A DNA stretch of 64,000 nt. Source: an uncultured Maribacter sp. (GTDB lineage Bacteria > Bacteroidota > Bacteroidia > Flavobacteriales > Flavobacteriaceae). Positions 35,549-44,584 of this stretch are shown here, piece after piece; positions within the stretch are counted from its first letter, which is position 1; each line of letters starts with the position of its first letter. Position numbers and translations under genes: made by a program. Location: positions 558,001 through 622,000 of the forward strand of contig NZ_CANMDU010000001.1 in the NCBI RefSeq assembly GCF_947496775.1, read 5' to 3'. Under the pieces are notes generated by a model. The model ran no database searches, was not told the origin of the DNA, and was given only the letters and a program-made list of their open reading frames with translations.

Positions 35549-36513
35549 TGCAGAATTACGAAGCACCAAATAAAGAAAATTGGTCTGGAAGAAATTCCGA
35601 AGATCAAAGCTATATTCATGAAAAAGTAGAATGCATTGCTTTAGACGACAACTTAAAAAAAGTCCTGCCAAAAAGTATTGCTCTTCTTGGCTACGCCTGT
35701 GATGATGGAGTAAAACGCAATCAAGGTAGAATTGGGGCTGTAGATGGACCAAACATACTTAAAAAAACGTTGGCCCCTATGCCAAATCCTATATCCCAAA
35801 AAACACATCTTTATGATTTAGGCAATATAGAATGTTTGCAGGAGAATTTAGAAAGTACACAAGAAAGTTTATCTATTACAGTTTCTAAAATCTTAGAAAG
35901 AAAATGCTTTCCCATTATTTTAGGAGGTGGTCACGATATTGCGTACGGTCATTACAATGGTATTAAAAATGCTATAAGTAAGAATAAAAAAATTGGCATC
36001 ATAAATTTTGATGCGCATTTTGATTTACGTTCCTATGAAAACGGGCCAAACTCTGGGACTCCTTTTTATCAAATTGCAAAAGATTGCAAGAAAGAAAACA
36101 CCCCTTTTAACTACTTATGTTTAGGGATTAGAAAAGATGCTAATACCAAATTACTATTTAAAACCGCTAAAAAATTTAATGTTGAATATATCTATAATTA
36201 TGATTTTAATATACAAAATTTAAAAAGTGTAATTCGGGCTATAGACTCTTTTATAAACAAAGTAGATGTAGTTTATACTACTATAGATTTAGATGGGTTT
36301 TCCTCTGCTTACGCTCCAGGAGTAAGTGCTGCTTCACCCATGGGTTTTGCGCCAGATATTGTACTAAAATGCCTTAAAAAAACCATTAGATCCAAAAAAC
36401 TAATTTCTCTAGATCTGGCGGAATTCAACCCAAAATATGATAGAGATAACCAAACTGCAAAATTAGCATCTTCTATAATTCATTTCCTTTTAAACCAACA
36501 TAAACTACTGTAA
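35548..36513 (+). CDS. hutG: Formimidoylglutamase (arginase family)
   Basis: The 321-residue protein has the arginase-family manganese motifs GGGHD (about 129-133), NFDAHFDLR (about 153-161) and TIDLDGF (about 247-253). It hydrolyses N-formimino-glutamate to glutamate and formamide, completing the pathway. It is the last gene of the operon. The plus strand shows no clear terminator; the hairpin just downstream has its T-run only on the minus strand. Confidence 0.93.
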   Translation: MQNYEAPNKENWSGRNSEDQSYIHEKVECIALDDNLKKVLPKSIALLGYACDDGVKRNQGRIGAVDGPNILKKTLAPMPNPISQKTHLYDLGNIECLQENLESTQESLSITVSKILERKCFPIILGGGHDIAYGHYNGIKNAISKNKKIGIINFDAHFDLRSYENGPNSGTPFYQIAKDCKKENTPFNYLCLGIRKDANTKLLFKTAKKFNVEYIYNYDFNIQNLKSVIRAIDSFINKVDVVYTTIDLDGFSSAYAPGVSAASPMGFAPDIVLKCLKKTIRSKKLISLDLAEFNPKYDRDNQTAKLASSIIHFLLNQHKLL

Positions 36514-36536
36514 ATCAACCCCAAAATAACTTTTAC

Positions 36537-36633
36537 AAAAAAAGCCTCCCAATATGGAAAGCCTTTCATTGGATAGTATCGATCACCATCGATATCTACA
36601 CCTGGCTTCAATAAAAAATTGAAGCACAACACA
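36537..36633 (-). ncRNA. Candidate small RNA with own promoter and terminator
   Basis: On the minus strand a perfect -7 box TATCTTTG (36640-36647) predicts a start near 36633. The transcript would form an 8-bp hairpin (36605-36612 with 36618-36625), a second hairpin (TATCGAT at 36577-36583 with ATCGATA at 36588-36594) and then a terminator stem (36544-36550 with 36556-36562, two G-U pairs) followed by seven T. The terminator works only on the minus strand, because the G-U pairs become A-C mismatches on the plus strand. It holds no ORF. It could instead be a processed 3' part of the upstream lipoprotein transcript. Confidence 0.5.
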
Positions 36634-36718
36634 ACAGTTCAAAGATACTAAAGCTTTTAATATAAAACCATATGTTTCTAGGAACTTTATAAATGGTTAG
36701 CGTGTTTTACTTTTTAAT

Positions 36719-38359
36719 TTATTTTTTAAAATTAGCACCATAGGCATTAAATGTATTGGTTACAGGACCAGTTTTACCAGTAGCCACCTCTAGCCACCAA
36801 ACTTGTATCTTATTATTTTTAAGACGTAAAGAGTATACCATATACTTACCGTCTTTAGACCATGATATATTCGGGTATACAAAACCATGATCTAGTAGCG
36901 CTATATTACTTGTCTTATTCGTGTTTAGGTCCAAAACTACCACATTAGTAGCCCAATCAGAAGTCTCATTAATATATACAGAAGCCCCTCCGTTTTCTAA
37001 AAAAACCAACTTACTACCATCTGGCGACCAATCTACCACGTCGCGAATACCGGCATAACTTCTATGTACTTCATCATGCGTTATGGTAGTACCCGAAATA
37101 TCGGAAACATACATTACATTTTTATACACATAAGCCAACCTACCTGTAGAAGACCAAACTGCATTAAAACCATTAAAACCTTCTCCGATTCTATTGCCAT
37201 CACTATCAATAATATATATAAAACAAACATCATCCGACACATAAACATTACCCCTATTATTTGCACATACGGTTAATGCACCTTGATTTCTATCTTTATT
37301 CCAAAAACACCTTTTTACCTCAACATCTAACGCATCAGAGTTAGAAGCATCTTGAAAACCTACGTACTTTCCTGGATTACCTAATGTTTCATAAATAAAC
37401 TCTTTATCCCCACTTTTTAAATCGTATTTATAAAGTTCAGATTGACTTGCTGGAATTACTGTTGGGTCTGGGCTTGGTAAAGGGTTAAATGTTTTTTCTG
37501 CAATAGTTATGCTAGAATTATCGTACCAAAAAGGAATACTAGTTATGTTCTCTGTAGAAATATCTGTATAGTTAACAAAATTGCTACCATCTAAATTTAA
37601 AGTTGCCGGTATACTTTCATCTAAATTGGTAACTAAAATTTGCTCTTTAGTTATCCCAGTTGGCATAACATCTGCCTGTATGGTATCCTCTTCTAAAGTA
37701 ATACGTATATCATCAAAAGATAATTTAATTTCATAGTATGTTGCCATTTCTAATAACAACCATTTAGGGGTTTCTCCCTGCATTGCATTTTCGATAGTTT
37801 CTTTATCCAATGACATTTTAATTTTGGTCCAATCTTGACCAATAGCATTTTCATAAATATTTACGAAGGTTGCATTTCTCTTTCCAAAATAATTATAGAT
37901 ATCTTCATTACCCATTAAACTAAAATTAAAGATATCTTCAAAATTTAAATTTATGGGTACAGAAGATTTTACATAAAATGATATGTAAACATTATCTGGT
38001 ATGGTTTGGAACTCTAATGGGTAATACGCATTGCCATTTAATGTACCTACAAGACTATTGTAATTTTCGCAAGTACCATCAGATTCTAGTTCCAATATTG
38101 TATTGCCGTCATAAGCTTCATTAGAATCAAGTATTTCCGTTGTACCACAAGTTACCCAAAGACTATTGTCTTCCTCGAAACTACCATTTAACAATAAATT
38201 CTCTGAAAGTGGTTGTTTTTCTGGTATTAAACTTTTATCGTAACCAGAGGCATTGGATATTGGCAATTCTCCTGACTCATCAATATTTTTATTTTCAGAA
38301 TCTTTCTGGCAACTAATTAGTAGCCCTAAAACAAAGGCTAAAAGAGATAACTTTTTCAT
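36719..38359 (-). CDS. Lipoprotein with carbohydrate-binding-like and PD40 propeller domains
   Basis: The 546-residue protein has a lipoprotein signal ending LISC (C17). Residues 50-215 resemble a galactose-binding/CBM-type jelly roll (LLNGSFEEDNSLWVTCG). Residues 310-546 hold TolB/PD40-like propeller repeats such as WSPDGSKLVFLE and WSKDGKYMVYSL. It is probably at the cell surface or in the periplasm, binding a glycan or envelope partner; no catalytic residues are evident. It lies 109 bases downstream of the HK-LuxR pair on the same strand and could be its target. Confidence 0.7.
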   Translation of the reverse strand: MKKLSLLAFVLGLLISCQKDSENKNIDESGELPISNASGYDKSLIPEKQPLSENLLLNGSFEEDNSLWVTCGTTEILDSNEAYDGNTILELESDGTCENYNSLVGTLNGNAYYPLEFQTIPDNVYISFYVKSSVPINLNFEDIFNFSLMGNEDIYNYFGKRNATFVNIYENAIGQDWTKIKMSLDKETIENAMQGETPKWLLLEMATYYEIKLSFDDIRITLEEDTIQADVMPTGITKEQILVTNLDESIPATLNLDGSNFVNYTDISTENITSIPFWYDNSSITIAEKTFNPLPSPDPTVIPASQSELYKYDLKSGDKEFIYETLGNPGKYVGFQDASNSDALDVEVKRCFWNKDRNQGALTVCANNRGNVYVSDDVCFIYIIDSDGNRIGEGFNGFNAVWSSTGRLAYVYKNVMYVSDISGTTITHDEVHRSYAGIRDVVDWSPDGSKLVFLENGGASVYINETSDWATNVVVLDLNTNKTSNIALLDHGFVYPNISWSKDGKYMVYSLRLKNNKIQVWWLEVATGKTGPVTNTFNAYGANFKK

Positions 38360-38468
38360 ATAATCCTATTTTACTTTATCATTTAATTGGATAAAGCAAA
38401 ATATTGGTTTTTGGATAAAATGGTTAAACACTCAAAAAAAATACCCAAAAACTAGTAGAAAAAAAGCC

Positions 38469-39101
38469 TTATATCAACTTTTTCTCGTAAGCCATTTTAA
38501 CTAAACCTGCGGCATTAGACACCTTCATTTTTTTCATTATGTTTTTTCTATGGGTTTCTACAGTTAGCTTACTTATAAATAATTCCTCTGCTATAGTATT
38601 GGTAGTTTTACCAGCAGCTATTAACTGTAATACATGTTTTTCCCTTCTAGTTAATCTTGGTGCACCTACGGTACTAAAAATGGCATCTGCTAATATTTTT
38701 TTTATTTCTGAATTTAGGTATTCATTACCATTATATATTTCTTTTATTGCAAGAGCCAATTCTTGAGATTTTACATTCTTTAACAGGTATCCTTTTGCGC
38801 CATTTTTAAGCATTTGTTTTATTATACTTGGATCACTATAATTACTTAAAGCTAAAATTTTTACGTGGGGATACGTATCGCAAATAAAAGAACAAAGCTC
38901 TATACCACTATAGTCTGGCAAATTAATATCTAACACCACTACATTTACAATAGTCGTTTTTAAAAACTTCATTAATTCTTTTCCTGTAGAAAAACTCCCC
39001 AAAATTTGTATTCTTGTGTCTGCCGCAAGTGATGCTTGTAAACCATCCTGAACTAAAGGATGATCATCTACAACGACTACTTTAATTCCATGTATTTTCA
39101 T
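38469..39101 (-). CDS. NarL/LuxR-family response regulator
   Basis: The 210-residue protein has a receiver domain (1-120) with acidic D12/D13, phospho-acceptor D54 in VVVLDINLPDYSG, and a C-terminal LuxR HTH (about 145-205, LTRREKHVLQLIAAGKTTNTIAEEL). Its ATG overlaps the kinase stop by four bases, so it is the direct partner of that kinase. Targets are unknown. Confidence 0.93.
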   Translation of the reverse strand: MKIHGIKVVVVDDHPLVQDGLQASLAADTRIQILGSFSTGKELMKFLKTTIVNVVVLDINLPDYSGIELCSFICDTYPHVKILALSNYSDPSIIKQMLKNGAKGYLLKNVKSQELALAIKEIYNGNEYLNSEIKKILADAIFSTVGAPRLTRREKHVLQLIAAGKTTNTIAEELFISKLTVETHRKNIMKKMKVSNAAGLVKMAYEKKLI

Positions 39102-41083
39102 TCTATATTATCTATTTCTATATTTACGGTAGTACCATCCCCTTTTACAGAATGCATATCTATTTTCCCTTTTAAATAAGCCACCCTATTTTTTAGATTT
39201 AAAAGTCCCATTCCTTTTTCTCTTTGCTCTAATTCCATACCATCTCCATCATCTTCTACCGTAATTAAAAGCTGTTTATCTTCTAAGGAACATTCTATTA
39301 AAACCTCCTTCGCATTGGCATGTTTTATTACGTTATTAATTAACTCTTGAATAATTCTATAAAGCATTAATAAAGTGTTTTTATCCTTTAAAGACTCTGT
39401 ATTATAAAATTGAAGAACCATCTTAGTATTATTGTGTTTTAATGTGCTACAATAATCTTCTACGGCAGTTTTTAAACCGTATTTTAACAACGTTTCTGGC
39501 ATCAGATTTTTAGCAATACTTCTTAGCTCTATTAAAGAATCGTTTAAATTATTTAAAATATCTTCTATGGGTAGCGTAGAGCCTGTTTTGTTATTATCAT
39601 TAGCAAGTTTAGATAACTTTATACTTATACCAGAGAGTCTACCTCCCAGACCATCATGTAAATCAACAGCAACCCGCTTTCTTTCTTGCTCTACGCCCTC
39701 TAGCATAGATTTAAAAACAACCCCTTCTTGTTCTGCTTTTAAAATCTGAATTTCTTGCTTTTGCGCTTGGGCTATTAATATCGATTTTTTCTGCCTATTT
39801 CTATATATTATATAGACCAAAGCAAGTAAAAATAATAACGACCCTAAAACAAAATACAACAAATAGCTCTGCGTTTTTTTTCTTTCTAAGGTTAATGCGG
39901 TTTCATTATTACTATTTTTTAATGCTAATATTTCTCGTTCCTTTTTTTCACTTTGGTACTGGGTTTCTAAGATTGCAATCTCTTTTAGCACTTCTTCTTT
40001 ATGTAAACTATCGTTTAAATCTAAATATTGATTTATATAATACAGAGCTTTTTTATAGTTATGCTCTTTTTCTTCATATTTAGAAAGCTCTTGTAATGCA
40101 TCTAATTCTAAAACGCCATTTTCACCTTGTACTTGTTCATAAAAATTATACATAGCTCTTTTACCATTTTCATGATCCCCCATTAATTTATAGGTTTCAT
40201 GATAGTGCAGGTATAGCTCTCTTAAATACCTAAACATTTTATTTTTTTTAATAACCTCCATAGATTGCCCATACCTATGTAAAGCTTCTTTAAAATTTCC
40301 TTTGGCAGACAAATATCTTCCCCAAGCTTCATGATATTGTTGCCATTGCGGAATATTTGGCATTTGCTCTAATAACTTTCCGGTTTCTTCTAAAACTACT
40401 TTACAAGAATTTAGGGAATCTAATTCTAATAAGGTGTGAGAAAACATTAAACGATCCGTTACAAAAGCATTAGGTTCTTCTATTTTTTGATACTGCTTCT
40501 CATTATCTTTTAAGTAAAAATATGCTTTAGAATAGTCCTGAATATTTAAAAACGTTATACCAAGATTGGTATTAATAAATGCACTTATCCTATACTGATT
40601 GTATTTTTTTGCAATAGGAGCTAGCTTTAATAAATGTTGTAGTTGTTTGTCATCTGATCCTTGATTAGAGTAGGTTGCACTCAAATTAAAAGTAGTTAAC
40701 ACCCATTGTTCTATTAATGCTTCAGTGCTATCTTTCTGCATTAAATTTTCACATATTTCTTTAGAAGCGATATAATAGTTTTGCGCTATTTTCATATCGC
40801 TATAATCAAAATAAGCGCCACCTAATGCTGTATTTGCTTTAGCCAACCCAAAAGAATCTCGTGTTTTTTTAAAATAACGCAAAGCTTCAAAACCATAATT
40901 AAATGCTTTTGCCGAATCTCTAGAACTATATTGTTTAGAAAGATCACATAAAATATAAGCTCTTTCTGATTTAGAAACTTTATCTAACTTTTGTTCTAAA
41001 CTATCTAAATATAACTGGGCCTTATTTTGTCCATTAGAGACGATGGAAACTAAAAAGAAAACCACAAAAAAGAGTATACGCAT
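39098..41083 (-). CDS. TPR-containing NarX-type sensor kinase
   Basis: The 661-residue protein has a signal peptide, TPR repeats over about residues 30-370 in the periplasm, one membrane helix (about 405-425) and a HisKA_3 domain with the phospho-histidine in VAVDLHDGLGG (about 475). A HATPase domain follows, with DGMELEQREKGMGLLNLKNRV. TPR sensor kinases of this kind are common in Bacteroidota and probably sense a protein partner in the envelope. The LuxR regulator overlaps its end. Confidence 0.9.
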   Translation of the reverse strand: MRILFFVVFFLVSIVSNGQNKAQLYLDSLEQKLDKVSKSERAYILCDLSKQYSSRDSAKAFNYGFEALRYFKKTRDSFGLAKANTALGGAYFDYSDMKIAQNYYIASKEICENLMQKDSTEALIEQWVLTTFNLSATYSNQGSDDKQLQHLLKLAPIAKKYNQYRISAFINTNLGITFLNIQDYSKAYFYLKDNEKQYQKIEEPNAFVTDRLMFSHTLLELDSLNSCKVVLEETGKLLEQMPNIPQWQQYHEAWGRYLSAKGNFKEALHRYGQSMEVIKKNKMFRYLRELYLHYHETYKLMGDHENGKRAMYNFYEQVQGENGVLELDALQELSKYEEKEHNYKKALYYINQYLDLNDSLHKEEVLKEIAILETQYQSEKKEREILALKNSNNETALTLERKKTQSYLLYFVLGSLLFLLALVYIIYRNRQKKSILIAQAQKQEIQILKAEQEGVVFKSMLEGVEQERKRVAVDLHDGLGGRLSGISIKLSKLANDNNKTGSTLPIEDILNNLNDSLIELRSIAKNLMPETLLKYGLKTAVEDYCSTLKHNNTKMVLQFYNTESLKDKNTLLMLYRIIQELINNVIKHANAKEVLIECSLEDKQLLITVEDDGDGMELEQREKGMGLLNLKNRVAYLKGKIDMHSVKGDGTTVNIEIDNIE

Positions 41084-41347
41084 AACATTAAAATGTATTT
41101 ATGAATATAAGAAACATTACTTTTTATTAAAAACAAACCAACTAATATACCAGTAAACCATTAGAAAATTCTTTTTATCGATATTACTATCTCATTAATT
41201 TTTATACCACATAGATTAAATACAAAAAATAGAGATTAAAAAACAACTCTTTACCCTAAGACGAAAAACCTTACATTTAAACGTGTATTTCTTTTTTGCA
41301 TTATTAACAAGTTTAATTTTGTTGCAGAAAATAATTAACTATTGGGT
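41084..41347. promoter_or_regulatory. Divergent region with a promoter for the downstream lipoprotein
   Basis: A perfect -7 box TAATTTTG lies at 41314-41321, about 26 bases before the plus-strand ATG at 41348. TTTG at 41295-41298 is a possible -33 element, though the spacing (15 bases) is short. No box is clear towards the minus-strand kinase. Confidence 0.4.
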
Positions 41348-42538
41348 ATGCGTAAATTTGTTCTGCTTTTTGTTTGTTTTTCTTTTTTTATTAGTTCTTG
41401 TTCTAAAGAAGAGGTTACTGCTGAAGTACTTTTACCAGATGGTTTAACTCCAGAAATAACTCCTATTGAAGAACCTGTTTCTATTAATTTATCTGCTGCG
41501 GCTACAAAAACCAATACCTGGGTTTTTAATATGCAACAAACTAATGGATTATTACAAAGCTCGGAGAATTCGGACTTTGTTTCTCTTTACGATAATGCTT
41601 TAGCTGCTTTAGTTTTTATTAAACAAGGAGAACATGCCAAAGCCGAAAAAATCTTCGATTTTTTTAATGGCCAGGTCCAAACCGAATTATTAAACAACAC
41701 GGGCGGTTTTTTTCAATTTAGAAATGCTAATGGCGAACAAGGTAGTAGAACTTGGATGGGAGATAATGCTTGGTTGTTAATTTCGCTTAATCATTATCAT
41801 GAAGCTACGGGGACTCAAAAATATGCCTTTATGGCTAACGAACTTGAACAATGGTTGCGATCCTTACAAAAAGAAGACGGAGGGTTAATAGGTGGTTTCA
41901 ATGAAAATGGCACTGAGATTCCAAAAGTAACCGAGGGTATTATCACTGCTTTTAATGCCGTTCCGGGTTATGATAATTTTCATTCTAACATTCTCTCTTT
42001 CTTAGAAAATAACCGTTGGGATAGTACAGAGAAACTATTAACAGCTTGGCCAGAAAATGCAGATTATAAATTTGCCTTAGACCTACATGGTTTAAGTGTT
42101 GGTATATTACCAGATTTTCCAATAGAAGCTTTATCTAAAACAGATCGCTACGAAACAACACAAACAAACACTACAAACGGCGAGTTAATAACAGGATATT
42201 CTTTCGATGAAGATAAAGATGTAATTTGGTTAGAAGGCACTGCGCAAATTTTAGTGGCATACCAGCAAGCCAATAAAAATGTTGAAGCCAATAATATTAT
42301 TCAGAATATTGAAAAAACATTTATTAAAAGTACATCTTCAGAAAATGCGCAAGGCATTCCATACACTACAAATCATGGTACATCTTACGGTAGTGGTTTA
42401 TTATGGGATCATGCGGATCTTACCCCAGCAGTTTCTTCCTCTGCTTGGTATCTTTTTTCTCAGTTAAATTTTAGTCCATTAACTTTAGGGAAAAATAAAA
42501 ATATTCCGGAAGCAGATAAATTTTGGAATCTTAATTAA
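41348..42538 (+). CDS. Lipoprotein of probable alpha/alpha-toroid (six-hairpin) fold
   Basis: The start is the ATG at 41348, giving 396 residues with lipobox ISSC (C18). Repeated helical pairs (MGDNAWLLISLNHYHEATGTQKYA, DVIWLEGTAQILVAYQQANK) resemble the six-hairpin glycosidase superfamily or related repeat folds. Possible acid residues are present, but no GH family signature is clear. It probably faces the cell surface. The gene is convergent with the universal stress protein gene 15 bases away. Confidence 0.55.
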   Translation: MRKFVLLFVCFSFFISSCSKEEVTAEVLLPDGLTPEITPIEEPVSINLSAAATKTNTWVFNMQQTNGLLQSSENSDFVSLYDNALAALVFIKQGEHAKAEKIFDFFNGQVQTELLNNTGGFFQFRNANGEQGSRTWMGDNAWLLISLNHYHEATGTQKYAFMANELEQWLRSLQKEDGGLIGGFNENGTEIPKVTEGIITAFNAVPGYDNFHSNILSFLENNRWDSTEKLLTAWPENADYKFALDLHGLSVGILPDFPIEALSKTDRYETTQTNTTNGELITGYSFDEDKDVIWLEGTAQILVAYQQANKNVEANNIIQNIEKTFIKSTSSENAQGIPYTTNHGTSYGSGLLWDHADLTPAVSSSAWYLFSQLNFSPLTLGKNKNIPEADKFWNLN

Positions 42539-42553
42539 CATCCAAAAAGTAGG

Positions 42554-43456
42554 TTATTTTGCAACTGCTTCCTGCTGCACCTTAGAAACACCAGATGCAG
42601 CAACCATTCCTAATTCAGGAATTACTAGTAAAGGTATTTGTGTATGAAAAGCAAGTCTTTTTACAACTGGTTCTCTTGTCATTTTTTCCATATAACTATG
42701 CTGAAAGTTTAGCATTGCTAATAAATGAATGTCTAATTCTGCGCTAAAAACTTCTAAAGTTTTGGATACCGAATTTAATTCAGACACTGTGTGTACATAG
42801 TGTTCTACACCATCAAAATATTTACGTAGCATCCCAAGATTAAAATGTTGTAACTCCGTCAGTGCTTTTATTTCATACTGCACATGTACAATCCTAATTA
42901 CTGCTTTAAAAGTTTTCGCTAAATCTATAAGAGGTTTTAATTCTGAAGCAGTATAAAAACGATTAAAATCTGTAGCAAATGCAATTTCAGATGGACTAGT
43001 AAAATCAAAATATTGCGGAATTGCTAAAACTGGACAGTTCTTTACAGATTTAATAATACGAACCGTGTTACTTCCCATAAAAACTTCTTCTAAACCCGAA
43101 GCTCCTTTAGTTCCTGTTACAATAAGATCTATCTTTTTTTCGTCTACAATTTCTTTTATCTCATCTACCAATAAGCTAAAGGATGAAATAGTATTAAAAC
43201 TATGTTTAGGGTTATTATACCTCTTTTTTATTTTTTGAACTACAGTATGAAGGCCTTTCTTAGATGCTGTATGTACTCCATCCTCAATTTGTCCTCCATT
43301 TAATGTCGCCGCCATAAAACGACTGTTAGCAATAGCGGGAGTATAGGTGTTAACCAAATGAAAAACACAATCTTCATTTTTAAAAAGTTCTAAAGCATAT
43401 TTAGTTGCATTCCATGCATTATCTGAAAAGTCTGTAGGTAATAATATGTTTTTCAT
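42554..43456 (-). CDS. Tandem universal stress protein
   Basis: The 300-residue protein holds two Usp domains. The first has a complete nucleotide-binding pattern (LIVTGTKGASGLEEVFMGSN, about 118-137). The second (about 150-285) has lost the glycine-rich loop. Such proteins help survive low oxygen, NO or starvation. A TGACAAATGTCA palindrome and -7 box upstream place it in the proposed CRP/FNR regulon. Confidence 0.9.
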   Translation of the reverse strand: MKNILLPTDFSDNAWNATKYALELFKNEDCVFHLVNTYTPAIANSRFMAATLNGGQIEDGVHTASKKGLHTVVQKIKKRYNNPKHSFNTISSFSLLVDEIKEIVDEKKIDLIVTGTKGASGLEEVFMGSNTVRIIKSVKNCPVLAIPQYFDFTSPSEIAFATDFNRFYTASELKPLIDLAKTFKAVIRIVHVQYEIKALTELQHFNLGMLRKYFDGVEHYVHTVSELNSVSKTLEVFSAELDIHLLAMLNFQHSYMEKMTREPVVKRLAFHTQIPLLVIPELGMVAASGVSKVQQEAVAK

Positions 43457-43477
43457 GCTATTATTTTAACTAAGCCG

Positions 43478-43520
43478 TAAAATTAGCATGACAACATTAC
43501 CAAAACTATGACAAATGTCA
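43478..43520 (-). promoter_or_regulatory. CRP/FNR-type promoter of the universal stress protein gene
   Basis: TGACAAATGTCA (43509-43520) is a perfect palindrome centred at 43514.5. The -7 box TAATTTTA (43478-43485, minus strand) ends 36.5 bases from that centre, the same distance as at the other sites of this family. The ATG is 53 bases from the palindrome. Confidence 0.75.
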
Positions 43521-43764
43521 GTTTTCAACAAAGTACAGAACTAAAACCACGAAAAACGTATTAAAATAAAGGGTTAAGAGATGTAAGAACATTCATGGAA
43601 AAAAACTTAATTACTTAAAGCTACACAGTAGTTATTTAAAGTAAAAGCCCAAAAATAATCCACCTATACCCTTGTTATACAACAATGCACTAATTAAGAA
43701 AATTCTTTAATCTAGCGACACAGGAACTTGGAAATTAAGTTCTATAGGACTATCTGCCCACGCC
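43521..43764. other. Intergenic region without recognised element
   Basis: These 244 bases between the Usp promoter and the regulator stop contain no ORF longer than a few codons. A 6-bp hairpin (43724-43729 with 43737-43742) follows the regulator gene but lacks a T-run. I see nothing else. Confidence 0.4.
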
Positions 43765-44454
43765 TTAAAAACCATCTACTAAATCTTGGAGTTGTTTTTC
43801 ATTAACAATACCTATTCTCTTTCCAGATGTTTTTATGTACTCTTTTTTCTTAAATTCAGATATTATCCTAATACAAGATTCTGTAGCAGTACCAACTACA
43901 TTAGCAATATCCTCTCTTGACAAAGTAAGGCTTAGATACCCTTCTTCATCGACTCCATAATTATTTTTTAGATATAAGAAAGCTTCAGCAATACGCTGCT
44001 TTACCGTTTTTTGAGACATATTAACAATAACATCGTCTGCCTCTTTTAAATCATGAGCCATATGCCGTAATACTTCTAAAGTAAAGTCTGGGTTTTTATG
44101 CATGCTCTTAGAAATAACCTCTTTGGGAACAAAGCACAACTCCATATCGCTAACAGCAATAGCACTTAAATTAGTAGGTTCTTCTACAACAACTGCACGC
44201 TGCCCTATAACTTCCCCCGTTGTTGCCAACTTTACAATTTGGTCCTTACCATTAGCACTAAGTTTAGACATTTTAGAAACTCCATTTCTAACACAGTAAA
44301 CCCCATTTAGTTTTTCTCCTTCCTCAAAAATAGATTCTCCCTTTTTAATCTTCTTAGTGATTTTAGAATCAGAAACTTCTTTAAGTTCTTCCTTACTCAT
44401 AGCTCGTAGTGTATTAAACTTACGAACAATACAATTTTCACATCTACTTTCCAT
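43765..44454 (-). CDS. CRP/FNR-family transcriptional regulator
   Basis: The 229-residue protein has a cyclic-nucleotide-binding-type domain (about 20-135), a dimer helix and a winged HTH (about 150-215). The recognition helix SREDIANVVGTATESCIRII keeps E192 and R196, which contact a TGA core, but has I195 where FNR has serine. Cysteines are C5, C8, C54, C107 and C194; the usual FNR pattern of three N-terminal cysteines plus one internal is not met. It may bind another Fe-S cluster form, heme or no cofactor. It is divergent from the cbb3 genes and probably activates them and itself through TGAYAWWTRTCA sites. Confidence 0.88.
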   Translation of the reverse strand: MESRCENCIVRKFNTLRAMSKEELKEVSDSKITKKIKKGESIFEEGEKLNGVYCVRNGVSKMSKLSANGKDQIVKLATTGEVIGQRAVVVEEPTNLSAIAVSDMELCFVPKEVISKSMHKNPDFTLEVLRHMAHDLKEADDVIVNMSQKTVKQRIAEAFLYLKNNYGVDEEGYLSLTLSREDIANVVGTATESCIRIISEFKKKEYIKTSGKRIGIVNEKQLQDLVDGF

Positions 44455-44481
44455 ACCTGTTATTATTTAGATCTGATTCTA

Positions 44482-44555
44482 CAAATTTACTCTTAGTAAG
44501 ATAATAAAAACCTGACAATTATCATATTTTATTTGATCTATTAAAAACACCTTTG
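44482..44555. promoter_or_regulatory. Bidirectional CRP/FNR-type promoter
   Basis: The palindrome TGACAATTATCA (44513-44524) is centred at 44518.5. To the right, CACCTTTG (44548-44555, 7/8 to TAnnTTTG) ends 36.5 bases away, upstream of ccoI. To the left, TAAATTTG on the minus strand (44482-44489, 8/8) ends 36.5 bases away, upstream of the regulator gene. One site would thus serve both directions and give autoregulation. Confidence 0.8.
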
Positions 44556-44584
44556 CAATAGGTATAGCAAATGTAAATAAAGAA

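Noticed and set aside
36544-36563. Terminator of hutHIUG on the plus strand
   Set aside because: Two pairs become A-C on the plus strand and the T-run exists only on the minus strand.
41342-41347. TTG start for the lipoprotein at 41342
   Set aside because: The ATG at 41348 gives a normal lipoprotein signal, and the upstream codons add nothing.
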